Source: Candidatus Brocadiaceae bacterium
GTDB taxonomy: Bacteria; Planctomycetota; Brocadiia; Brocadiales; Bathyanammoxibiaceae
Length of the DNA stretch: 8,247 nt
Reading direction: 5' to 3'
NCBI GenBank assembly: GCA_030018855.1
Contig: JASEHG010000085.1
Span: forward strand, 1-8,247
The position numbers and the translations under genes are program-made. This document shows, piece by piece, positions 1-5,738 of the stretch (positions within the stretch are counted from its first letter, which is position 1; every line of letters begins with the position of its first letter). Below the pieces are notes generated by a model. It saw only the letters and a program-made list of their open reading frames with translations. It made no database searches and was not told the origin of the DNA.

Positions 1-691
1 CCCTGTAAATGGCCTGTTCCTTTTGTGCCTCTTCCTTGAGGCCCTTTTTCTCGTAGGCTACGGCCAACTGGTAGTGGGCCCTTGGATTACGGTCATTGAG
101 TTCCAGGGCCTTCTTGTAGGCCGTAATGGCCTCATCCCAGGATTCCTTCATGGCCAGGGCCATCCCCAGGTTCACATAGCCCAGTTCCGGATGGTGACCT
201 AGCTCTATCTGCTTCTGGAACTCAGAGATGGCCTCGGGTACGGCTTTCTTCTTGATGAACAGCACACCCGCAAGGGAGTGCATCTTGCCGTCCTGGGGGC
301 GGTCTTTCAGGTATTCCTTGCATAAGGAGAGACCCTCCTCTACCATGTCCTTATCATAGTAGACCAGCCCTAACTCATAGTGTACCCCTTCGTACTGGGG
401 CCTTATCTCCAATACCTCCTTGAATTCAGAGACGCCCTCGTCCAGTCTGCCTGTGCGGCAGTAACTCTTCCCGAGCTCAAAGTGGGCTTCAGCAAAATTG
501 GGGTCTATCTCCAGGCACTGCTTGAGCTCGGAGATGGCCTCTTCGTCCATCCCGAACTTAACCATATTTAGGGCCTGTACATAATGGGCCCTTAGCTTCA
601 TGGGGTCTACCGCCTTAGCCTTCTCCTGACCCCATACAGGGTTTGCCATCAAACAAAAGACCGCACAAAACCAAATCCATCTCATACTCAT
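1..691 (-). CDS. Secreted TPR-repeat protein, C-terminus beyond the left edge
   Basis: The minus-strand frame is open from an ATG at 691 to the window edge, giving 230 residues and no stop. Residues 1-21 form a signal peptide (MSMRWIWFCAVFCLMANPVWG, then QEK), so the protein is probably periplasmic or surface-exposed. From about residue 33 come roughly six 34-residue tetratricopeptide repeats. Their typical positions are clear, for example AHFELGKSYCRTGRLDEGVSEF (from residue 69), YVNLGMALAMKESWDEAITAY (from 172) and AHYQLAVAYEKKGLKEEA (from 205). TPR arrays are protein-protein interaction scaffolds, so no enzymatic activity is implied and the partner is unknown. A strong AGGAG eight bases upstream sets the start. 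The gene lies 48 bp downstream of the M1 peptidase on the same strand, so the two are probably co-transcribed and may act together outside the cytoplasm. Confidence 0.88.
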   Translation of the reverse strand, partial: MSMRWIWFCAVFCLMANPVWGQEKAKAVDPMKLRAHYVQALNMVKFGMDEEAISELKQCLEIDPNFAEAHFELGKSYCRTGRLDEGVSEFKEVLEIRPQYEGVHYELGLVYYDKDMVEEGLSLCKEYLKDRPQDGKMHSLAGVLFIKKKAVPEAISEFQKQIELGHHPELGYVNLGMALAMKESWDEAITAYKKALELNDRNPRAHYQLAVAYEKKGLKEEAQKEQAIYR

Positions 692-697
692 ACAACT

Positions 698-706
698 ATC
701 TCCTTT
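698..706 (-). promoter_or_regulatory. Ribosome binding site of the TPR gene
   Basis: On the minus strand this reads AAAGGAGAT, with AGGAG eight bases before the ATG at 691. It is the clearest Shine-Dalgarno on the minus strand here and fixes the start. A second in-frame ATG lies two codons further in, without its own site at good spacing. Confidence 0.8.
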
Positions 707-711
707 CAGTC

Positions 712-740
712 GTAGGGGCGACCCAACGGGTAGCCCCTAC
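712..740. repeat. Imperfect GTAGGGGC palindrome in the M1-TPR intergenic gap
   Basis: The 8-bp arms GTAGGGGC (712-719) and GCCCCTAC (733-740) enclose an inner ACCC/GGGT stem with an AAC loop and one G/A mismatch. The element begins right at the TAG stop of the upstream peptidase gene (740-742), and the reading continues into a second in-frame TAG. It fills most of the 48-bp gap before the TPR ribosome binding site. It may form an mRNA hairpin protecting the upstream message or separating expression of the two genes. It belongs to the same family as the palindromes at 2773, 3182, 3849, 3885 and 5670. Confidence 0.8.
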
Positions 741-2872
741 TAGAAATAATGCACTAAGGGATTTATCTCCTCCGTAAACGTCCCCTTATCCACACTGTTA
801 CCATCTACAAAAATTACGTAGCTGTATTTACCATAGTGTATAAGCTTCCGGGCGGTAGACCTTATGGCCTCCGGCTCCTGACTTAGAAATATACAAACGG
901 TCTTTTCTCTATGGAAAGGGTTATGGAGGCTCAAGAGTATAGAGGCACCCGACTCGTATTTCTTATCCCGAAAGGCAAACCCCTCCTCCGCTAAAAGGAG
1001 TCCTTTGGGTAGGAGGTTAGGGAATCTCCCGAACAGGAGATTGTTCTCCGGCCCTCCCAGGATTAAGAGTTCCCTGGCGAGGTCAGACTCCGACACCTCT
1101 TTATCCGCCTTTACCTCCCCGTGAGGCATAAGCAGATGGGCGGCCATTTCATACCCCTCCAGTAGCTTTGCACTCCCTCCCGACGGCCTTACTATCAAGA
1201 GGTCCTCCCCTCCTAATGCCTTATCCAGTGTTGGGGGGAGTTCCAGGGGGTGGAGCCTGCGGAAGAGGTTGGAATCGGGGTCAATGGCCAGGCTCACCGG
1301 TCTGGAGGGACTCTCCAGAGAAAATGTCCCCACCCGGGAATCCATCTCCATTATGGAGGGTTGCACGCCTCCATCGTGGGTGAGGACCACAGGTACACGG
1401 AGACGATACGGGGGGTCTGCCTGTCTTAGATGAAACTCTATCTGAAAGGCCCCGTCTTTTGTCTTGGGCGGACTAACACCTTCAAGCCCTAGAGAAGGGG
1501 CCCCCTTTTGATAGACCCACTGTTTAAAGAACCAATCCAGTGCCTGGCCCGATTGGCCCTCAAAGACCAGTCTAAAATCTTCCCACGTAGTTAACTCCCA
1601 CTTCTTATCCGCATAGAGCTCCCTTAGTGCCTGGAAGAAGTGCTCATCCCCCACTGTATTCCTTAGCATGTGAAAGACCATGGCGGCCTTGCCGTAAAGG
1701 ATAGACCTGATGGCCTTCTCTGCCCTGCCCACTGAACCACCCGTAAAACCCTCCAGGGCGAAGTCATTTTCTTCGTTTATGTAGCTGGCATAGGACCTGA
1801 GGAGGTCTTTGCGGTACTCTGCGGCCGGTCCTGGTCCGATGAGTTCATTATAGTAATAGTCGGCCAGGTAGGAGGTCAGCCCCTCGCACCAGTTCCCGTG
1901 CGCAGGGTGAGGGATAACGCAATTCCCCCACCAACTGTGGGCTATCTCGTGTCCCAGGGATATATGCACGATAAAGGGCATCTTCAATACCTGCCTGCCG
2001 ATGAGCGTGTAAGAGGGCATGCCGTAGCCGGTAGGGAAGAGGTTTTCCACCACGGCAAACTTACTGAAGGGATAAGGCCCCAGAAGTCTTTGATACATGT
2101 CCAGATACCCCTTGGCGGCCTCCAGGTAACTCTCCGACAGTCCTTGTTCCTCTGGAAAGAAGTAGGTATAGAGGTCTATCTCTCCGTGTCTACAATGGGT
2201 TACCTTGTAGGGGGCCGCAATAAGGTAGCAGGACTCGGCCGGGTAGTCCGCCTCCCAGAGGAAAGAGGCGGTACTCCCCTCCTCCTTTCGCTCAACCAGG
2301 CTTCCATGGGTTACCACCTCGTAGCCTTTGGGTACGGTGGCCATTACCCTGAACACCCCCATACTGTTGGGGGGGTCGGGGTACCAGTGGGCATTGGGAG
2401 ATAGATATACGAACTCCGGGGTAATGGTGGCCGGGGGCTCATTGAAGGGGTCCAGGGGTTCGTAAAGCAGCCCGGAGTACGAGACCACAAGGAATATCTT
2501 TTTCCCCCTGAGGGCAGGGGGTATGGATACCTCAATACCGTCCCTGTCCCCGCTCGCCACGCGGACAGGGCTGACCTCTGACAGGGATGCCGGGACACCA
2601 ATGCCGAGTTGCCCTGTTAGCTGGGGGCCAATCTTTACGGAGTGTATCTGCAGGGTGGTGTTGAAGGATAAAAATACCGTCTCCTCCTCACCTACCTCCA
2701 GGCTGATGATGTCCCTGGCCTTAACATTATGGGCTGGAGGGTCCAGTTCCACCTGGAGGTTGTGTCCAACTAGTAGGGGCTCAAAATTTTGAGCCCCTAC
2801 GTTACTATCAAGGGGGACTGCCACCGAGGGCGTAAATAGACACAGCAGGAACAAGACTACGGGGCAAAGCAT
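740..2872 (-). CDS. Secreted M1-family zinc metallopeptidase (aminopeptidase-like)
   Basis: This 710-residue protein has a Sec signal peptide (residues 1-18, MLCPVVLFLLCLFTPSVA). An N-terminal beta-rich domain is followed by a gluzincin catalytic domain. The zinc site is H308-E309-I-A-H312, within HEIAHSWWGN, and the third ligand is probably E330 in GNWCEGLTSYL. The spacing is 17 residues instead of the 18 of classical M1 enzymes; I recall the NWCEG form from other bacterial M1-like proteins. The classical GAMEN exopeptidase motif is replaced by GYGMPSYTL (282-290). Y393 in ILYGKAAMVFHML is the likely catalytic tyrosine. Residues from about 550 to the end form an extra C-terminal region I do not recognise. 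The probable role is peptide hydrolysis in the periplasm or outside the cell; the substrate is unknown. The start lacks a strong Shine-Dalgarno (only GGCGG nearby). Residues 25-34 are encoded by an inserted-looking palindrome. Confidence 0.9.
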   Translation of the reverse strand: MLCPVVLFLLCLFTPSVAVPLDSNVGAQNFEPLLVGHNLQVELDPPAHNVKARDIISLEVGEEETVFLSFNTTLQIHSVKIGPQLTGQLGIGVPASLSEVSPVRVASGDRDGIEVSIPPALRGKKIFLVVSYSGLLYEPLDPFNEPPATITPEFVYLSPNAHWYPDPPNSMGVFRVMATVPKGYEVVTHGSLVERKEEGSTASFLWEADYPAESCYLIAAPYKVTHCRHGEIDLYTYFFPEEQGLSESYLEAAKGYLDMYQRLLGPYPFSKFAVVENLFPTGYGMPSYTLIGRQVLKMPFIVHISLGHEIAHSWWGNCVIPHPAHGNWCEGLTSYLADYYYNELIGPGPAAEYRKDLLRSYASYINEENDFALEGFTGGSVGRAEKAIRSILYGKAAMVFHMLRNTVGDEHFFQALRELYADKKWELTTWEDFRLVFEGQSGQALDWFFKQWVYQKGAPSLGLEGVSPPKTKDGAFQIEFHLRQADPPYRLRVPVVLTHDGGVQPSIMEMDSRVGTFSLESPSRPVSLAIDPDSNLFRRLHPLELPPTLDKALGGEDLLIVRPSGGSAKLLEGYEMAAHLLMPHGEVKADKEVSESDLARELLILGGPENNLLFGRFPNLLPKGLLLAEEGFAFRDKKYESGASILLSLHNPFHREKTVCIFLSQEPEAIRSTARKLIHYGKYSYVIFVDGNSVDKGTFTEEINPLVHYF
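2773..2800. repeat. Perfect 28-bp palindrome inside the M1 peptidase gene
   Basis: The arms GTAGGGGCTCAAAA (2773-2786) and TTTTGAGCCCCTAC (2787-2800) are exact reverse complements with no loop. The element lies in frame in the peptidase gene and encodes VGAQNFEPLL, residues 25-34, directly after the signal peptide. It has the same outer arms as the palindromes at 712, 3849 and 5670, and the same reading frame as the two copies in the membrane protein gene. Confidence 0.92.
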
Positions 2873-2896
2873 GATGCCGCCATTCTATCAGAAAGA

Positions 2897-2924
2897 CCCT
2901 CCCTTACAAGGGGAAGTGGGTGGG
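2897..2924. repeat. Possible degenerate palindromic repeat between divergent genes
   Basis: CCCTT (2901-2905) pairs with AAGGG (2908-2912) across a 2-base loop. The outer CCCT and the GTGGGTGGG tract extend this only imperfectly. It resembles CCCTCCCTT..AAGGGGAGGG repeats seen in many bacterial genomes, but with a single decayed copy this stays tentative. It lies in the 115-bp gap between the divergent peptidase and lipoprotein genes, where promoters for both must be; I saw no convincing promoter pair. Confidence 0.35.
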
Positions 2925-2975
2925 CTTCTGTGGGGTATTCTGTTGAACATATCCTGGGTATTTGGTATGTTTAAT

Positions 2976-2981
2976 GGAGGG
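2976..2981 (+). promoter_or_regulatory. Ribosome binding site of the small lipoprotein gene
   Basis: GGAGG ends seven bases before the ATG at 2988. This site selects 2988 over the in-frame upstream ATGs at 2871 and 2874, which have no ribosome binding site and would place a signal peptide in the middle of the protein. Confidence 0.75.
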
Positions 2982-2987
2982 ACGTCT

Positions 2988-3161
2988 ATGTTAAGGGTAA
3001 TTTTGATACTATTGCTAGTTTCTTCCATGGCAGGCTGTGCCTCTGGACCAACGGAGAGGCCTGAGGACCTGAGGGAGCAGTCCATGGAGTGGCCTTCCAT
3101 GCGGGCTACAGAGCCTATAACAAAGGAATCACAAGCCAGACCTACTTTTGAGCAACGTTAA
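2988..3161 (+). CDS. Small putative lipoprotein, function unknown
   Basis: The product is 57 residues. It begins MLRVILILLLVSSMAGC, a one-positive-charge hydrophobic leader ending in a lipobox-like M-A-G-C with the cysteine at position 17. The mature part would be only about 41 residues, hydrophilic and rich in charged residues and proline, with no recognisable domain. It would be lipid-anchored in the cytoplasmic or outer membrane. The good Shine-Dalgarno and the lipobox are the grounds for calling it real. The open frame extends upstream to 2871, but that part is probably not translated. It lies 78 bp before the large membrane protein gene on the same strand and may share its transcript, although a strong palindrome (3182-3207) separates them. 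Confidence 0.62.
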   Translation: MLRVILILLLVSSMAGCASGPTERPEDLREQSMEWPSMRATEPITKESQARPTFEQR

Positions 3162-3181
3162 GGGGTAGCCACGAACCAGAT

Positions 3182-3207
3182 GTAGGGTGCGTCTAGACGC
3201 ACCCTAC
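3182..3207. repeat. Perfect 26-bp GTAGGGTGCG palindrome between plus-strand genes
   Basis: The arms GTAGGGTGCGTCT (3182-3194) and AGACGCACCCTAC (3195-3207) are exact reverse complements. The GTAGGG...CCCTAC ends match the other palindromes here, but the core differs (GTGCGTCTAGAC) and the length is 26, not 28. The element occupies the gap between the lipoprotein stop and the membrane protein start. No T-run follows, so it is not a classical intrinsic terminator. Confidence 0.9.
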
Positions 3208-3239
3208 TAAGTAGACAGTCAATGAAGTAAAATAATTCA

Positions 3240-5666
3240 ATGTCGCTTCCTATTGGCTGGCCTATTGGCTGGTACTTCCTCCTGACGGCAGTAGTCCTCA
3301 TTGGGGCCCAGGCCACCATGGCCCAGGTAATCCTGGTGAGGGAACTACTTGTGGTCTTCTACGGGAACGAGTTGTGCCTGGGGGTGATTCTGGGGGCATG
3401 GCTCTTTGGGGTAGCCCTGGGGGCGGGGCTAGGTGCAAAGGCCATAAGCGGATGCCAAAGTAAGCAGACCCTATTCCTCTATCTCCTCCTGGCCTTGTGC
3501 CTGATGCTCCCCGGACAGGTAGTGGCCATCAGGTTGCTCCGCTTTATAATCCACGTGCCTTATGGACAACACATATCCATACTGGCCCTGCTCTTGTCTT
3601 CGCCCCTCATAATCATGCCCTTCAGTTTCGTCGTAGGTTTTATATTCCCTTTTTCAGCCTACGTCTTTAAGGGTTTTACTAAGGGGGCGGCAACGGATAT
3701 AGGGGCCGTGTATATCCTGGAGTCCCTGGGCAGTCTCCTGGGGGGTGTAGTCTTTACCTTTGCGTTAGCCCCAAGGGCCTCTTCCTTTTATGCCATGGCC
3801 CTCCTGGATTCCGTCGTCCTTACTAATCTCTTGCTACTATCTATCTTTGTAGGGGCTGAAAATATTCAGCCCCTACCAAGAGGTGCAGGGGCACGGCTCC
3901 GCCTCAGGCGGATGCCCCTACTGCTCTCTGGTATCTTCCTCTCCGTTGCATTATGGCTCATCGTCTCCGGGGATATTCGGGACGTGGAGGACTTCTTTAT
4001 CCGCAAGAGGTGGGAGTCTCTAAACCCGGGCATTGAACTGGTGGCATCTGCCGATACCAGGTATCAGAACATCGCCCTTGGTAAGGAGGCAGGACAATAT
4101 AGCGTCTACGCCAGTGGACAATACGCCTTCTCCTTTCCCAATCCTTATGAATACGGGCCGATAGCCCATCTGGTCCTGCTGGAACACCCTGCCCCCAAGA
4201 GGGTCCTCCTCATTGGAGGGGGGGTGGGGGGACTGCTGAGTGAGATGCTCAAGTACCCCCTGGAGGAGTTACACTACGTGGAGCTGGACCCTAAACTCCT
4301 GGGTATCACAAGACCCTATCTCCCTGAAGGAGAGAAGAGGGCACTGGAGGATGCAAGGGTAAAGGTCTTTTATCTGGACGGGCGCCACTTCGTAAAGGAG
4401 TGTGGCAGGGCCACTCCCGCCTGGGGGAGGTATAGATACGACCTAATCTTCATCCACATGCCTGACCCTTCCACAGCCTCCTTAAACCGATTCTATACCC
4501 TGGAGTTCTTCAAGGAGGCAAAGGCCCTGCTTGAACCCCAGGGGGTGCTAGTCACCTCCGTAAGCTCCGCAGTGGCTTACATAGGGGAGATGGTGGGCAA
4601 TTATACTGGCTCCATATACCAAACCCTGAAAGAGGTCTTTCCTTACGTAGCGGTTACTCCTGGACAGACCAATTATTATCTTGCAAGCTCAGCACCTGAT
4701 ACCGTTACTACGGATATTCCTACCCTGACTTCCCGCTACAAGGAGAGGGGTGTCCAGTCAGATTATTTCTCGGAGCATCACCTTTTTACTTACCTCCAGC
4801 CTGAGCAAGTCCGTTTCATAGAGAAACGACTTCAAGACAGGAAAGATACCCCTCTGAACACGGATTCAAGACCTGTGACCTATTTCTTCAACCTCCTCCT
4901 ATGGGAGCAATTTGCGGGGGGACAACTAATGCCGGTACTCCATGCCATGTCCAGGGTCAAACTGTGGTACTTTTTTGTAGCACTCGGGGCCTTCCTCCTT
5001 GTAAGGCTTCTTATGGTAAGACTACTTCCCTCCTCTATTAGACGACAGAGGCGTCTCAACTGTCTCCTGGCCATTGCCACTACGGGCTTTGCGGGGATTG
5101 TCCTGGAGATTATCCTCATCTTCTCCTTCCAGAACGTCTACGGTTACATTTATGAAAGGATTGGTCTCATAGTGGCCCTGTTCATGATGGGCCTGGCCCT
5201 GGGAGGGTACCTGAGCAATACCGTAATCTTGAAGGGACAGAGGGATTGTTCCCGGGCGCTCATGTGGATAGTAATGGGCGTAGTATCCTATTCCCTTGTA
5301 CTGATACCTATCCTTAGATGGTTCCCGGCAACCATGTCTGGCTCGGAGGCGTTGTTTATGTTTCTGGTAGTAATACCTGGTCTGCTGACAGGGATGGAAT
5401 TCCCTATCGCCAGCAGACTCTACATGGAGGAGGCGGCATCCGCTTCAGGTGGACTCCCAACTAAGGCGTCAGAGATGGGTTTTACTGCAGGTATCCTGGA
5501 TAGTGTTGACCACGCCGGTGCCTTCGTAGGGGCTATCCTGGTAGGGGTTGTACTGCTGCCCGTCCTGGGTGTAGAAGGTGCGTGCTGGGTGGCGGGGTCC
5601 CTCAATGGGGTGAGTTTTATACTACTCCTGACCCAAACGATGCAATACGTCCCTGCTAGACGTTGA
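3240..5666 (+). CDS. Polytopic membrane protein with spermidine-synthase-like domain
   Basis: This 808-residue protein has three parts. An N-terminal membrane block (about residues 10-245) has around seven hydrophobic segments. A soluble SAM/decarboxy-SAM-binding Rossmann domain covers about 250-560. A C-terminal membrane block (about 575-800) has around six or seven segments. The Rossmann signature is VLLIGGGVGGLLSE (322-335), followed by HYVELDPKLL (345-354) and a DGRHF segment near 380. The expected catalytic loop reads IFIHMPDPSTASLNRFYT (403-420). Classical aminopropyltransferases have D-S-S/T-D here, so the first aspartate is His406 while D409 is kept. The P-D-P-S-T-A-x-L-N-R-F-Y-T form is typical, as I recall, of membrane-fused spermidine-synthase-like proteins of unknown substrate. 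Polyamine synthesis should therefore not be assumed. No Shine-Dalgarno precedes the ATG, and a stop lies four codons upstream. Residues 204-227 come from two palindromes. Confidence 0.85.
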   Translation: MSLPIGWPIGWYFLLTAVVLIGAQATMAQVILVRELLVVFYGNELCLGVILGAWLFGVALGAGLGAKAISGCQSKQTLFLYLLLALCLMLPGQVVAIRLLRFIIHVPYGQHISILALLLSSPLIIMPFSFVVGFIFPFSAYVFKGFTKGAATDIGAVYILESLGSLLGGVVFTFALAPRASSFYAMALLDSVVLTNLLLLSIFVGAENIQPLPRGAGARLRLRRMPLLLSGIFLSVALWLIVSGDIRDVEDFFIRKRWESLNPGIELVASADTRYQNIALGKEAGQYSVYASGQYAFSFPNPYEYGPIAHLVLLEHPAPKRVLLIGGGVGGLLSEMLKYPLEELHYVELDPKLLGITRPYLPEGEKRALEDARVKVFYLDGRHFVKECGRATPAWGRYRYDLIFIHMPDPSTASLNRFYTLEFFKEAKALLEPQGVLVTSVSSAVAYIGEMVGNYTGSIYQTLKEVFPYVAVTPGQTNYYLASSAPDTVTTDIPTLTSRYKERGVQSDYFSEHHLFTYLQPEQVRFIEKRLQDRKDTPLNTDSRPVTYFFNLLLWEQFAGGQLMPVLHAMSRVKLWYFFVALGAFLLVRLLMVRLLPSSIRRQRRLNCLLAIATTGFAGIVLEIILIFSFQNVYGYIYERIGLIVALFMMGLALGGYLSNTVILKGQRDCSRALMWIVMGVVSYSLVLIPILRWFPATMSGSEALFMFLVVIPGLLTGMEFPIASRLYMEEAASASGGLPTKASEMGFTAGILDSVDHAGAFVGAILVGVVLLPVLGVEGACWVAGSLNGVSFILLLTQTMQYVPARR
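3249..3272 (+). repeat. 12-bp tandem duplication at the start of the membrane protein gene
   Basis: CCTATTGGCTGG occurs twice head to tail with no mismatch, at 3249-3260 and 3261-3272. It encodes PIGW-PIGW at residues 4-11, just before the first membrane segment. The exact identity suggests a recent slippage event. It is in frame and adds four residues. Confidence 0.9.
3849..3876. repeat. 28-bp palindrome inside the membrane protein gene
   Basis: The 12-bp arms GTAGGGGCTGAA (3849-3860) and TTCAGCCCCTAC (3865-3876) flank the loop AATA. It is in frame from codon 204 and encodes VGAENIQPL, between a hydrophobic segment ending LLLLSIF and the next beginning MPLLLSGIFL. The frame is the same as for the palindrome in the peptidase gene, which encodes VGAQNFEPL. 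Confidence 0.92.
3885..3921. repeat. Second, compound palindrome in the membrane protein gene
   Basis: The outer arms AGGGGCA (3887-3893) and TGCCCCT (3913-3919) enclose a four-base bulge CGGC. Within lies an inner 15-bp hairpin TCCGCCT-C-AGGCGGA (3898-3912). The ends GC and AC correspond to the GT...AC of the family with one substitution. It starts eight bases after the preceding palindrome, making a doublet. It encodes AGARLRLRRMPL in the same frame as the other coding copies. The inner hairpin matches the one at 7026-7040 on the opposite strand. Confidence 0.82.
5642..5666 (+). repeat. Left copy of 25-bp direct repeat at the convergent junction
   Basis: The 25-bp sequence starts GCAATACGTC and ends GCTAGACGTTGA. 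It is repeated exactly at 5714-5738. This copy encodes the last residues of the membrane protein (QYVPARR) and its TGA stop. The palindrome at 5670-5697 lies between the two copies. Confidence 0.92.
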
Positions 5667-5669
5667 CAC

Positions 5670-5697
5670 GTAGGGGCACGTTGCAACGTGCCCCTAC
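5670..5697. repeat. Perfect 28-bp palindrome between convergent genes
   Basis: The arms GTAGGGGCACGTTG (5670-5683) and CAACGTGCCCCTAC (5684-5697) are exact reverse complements. The element starts three bases after the stop of the plus-strand membrane protein gene and lies 31 bp beyond the stop of the minus-strand radical SAM gene. A stable hairpin in this position could act as a shared transcript end or 3' stabiliser for both convergent messages, although no T-run is present. Confidence 0.9.
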
Positions 5698-5713
5698 AAC
5701 TCAAACAGACAAC

Positions 5714-5738
5714 GCAATACGTCCCTGCTAGACGTTGA
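5714..5738 (+). repeat. Right copy of 25-bp direct repeat at the convergent junction
   Basis: This is identical to 5642-5666. The copy overlaps the 3' end of the minus-strand radical SAM gene, supplying its last codons (I-N-V) and its TAG stop at 5728-5730. Sequence just upstream of the two copies is also related (CCCAAACGAT versus CTCAAACAGACAAC), so the duplicated tract may once have been longer. Confidence 0.92.

Noticed and set aside
1898..2404. A 168-codon plus-strand open frame antisense to the peptidase gene
   Set aside because: It overlaps the conserved catalytic region of the peptidase, has no ribosome binding site or recognisable domain, and its composition is explained by the reverse strand of a GC-rich gene.
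2943..2971. Promoter TTGAAC - 17 bp - TATGTT before the lipoprotein gene
   Set aside because: Hexamers and spacing are acceptable, but the transcript would start at about 2978, inside the ribosome binding site, so it cannot easily serve that start codon.
2871..2987. N-terminal extension of the small lipoprotein to an ATG at 2871
   Set aside because: No ribosome binding site precedes it, it would bury the signal sequence inside the protein, and part of it is repeat-like DNA (2897-2924).
712..5697. CRISPR array
   Set aside because: The palindromes are irregularly spaced over 5 kb, have variable cores, and lie partly inside genes; there are no unique spacers of constant length and no cas genes.
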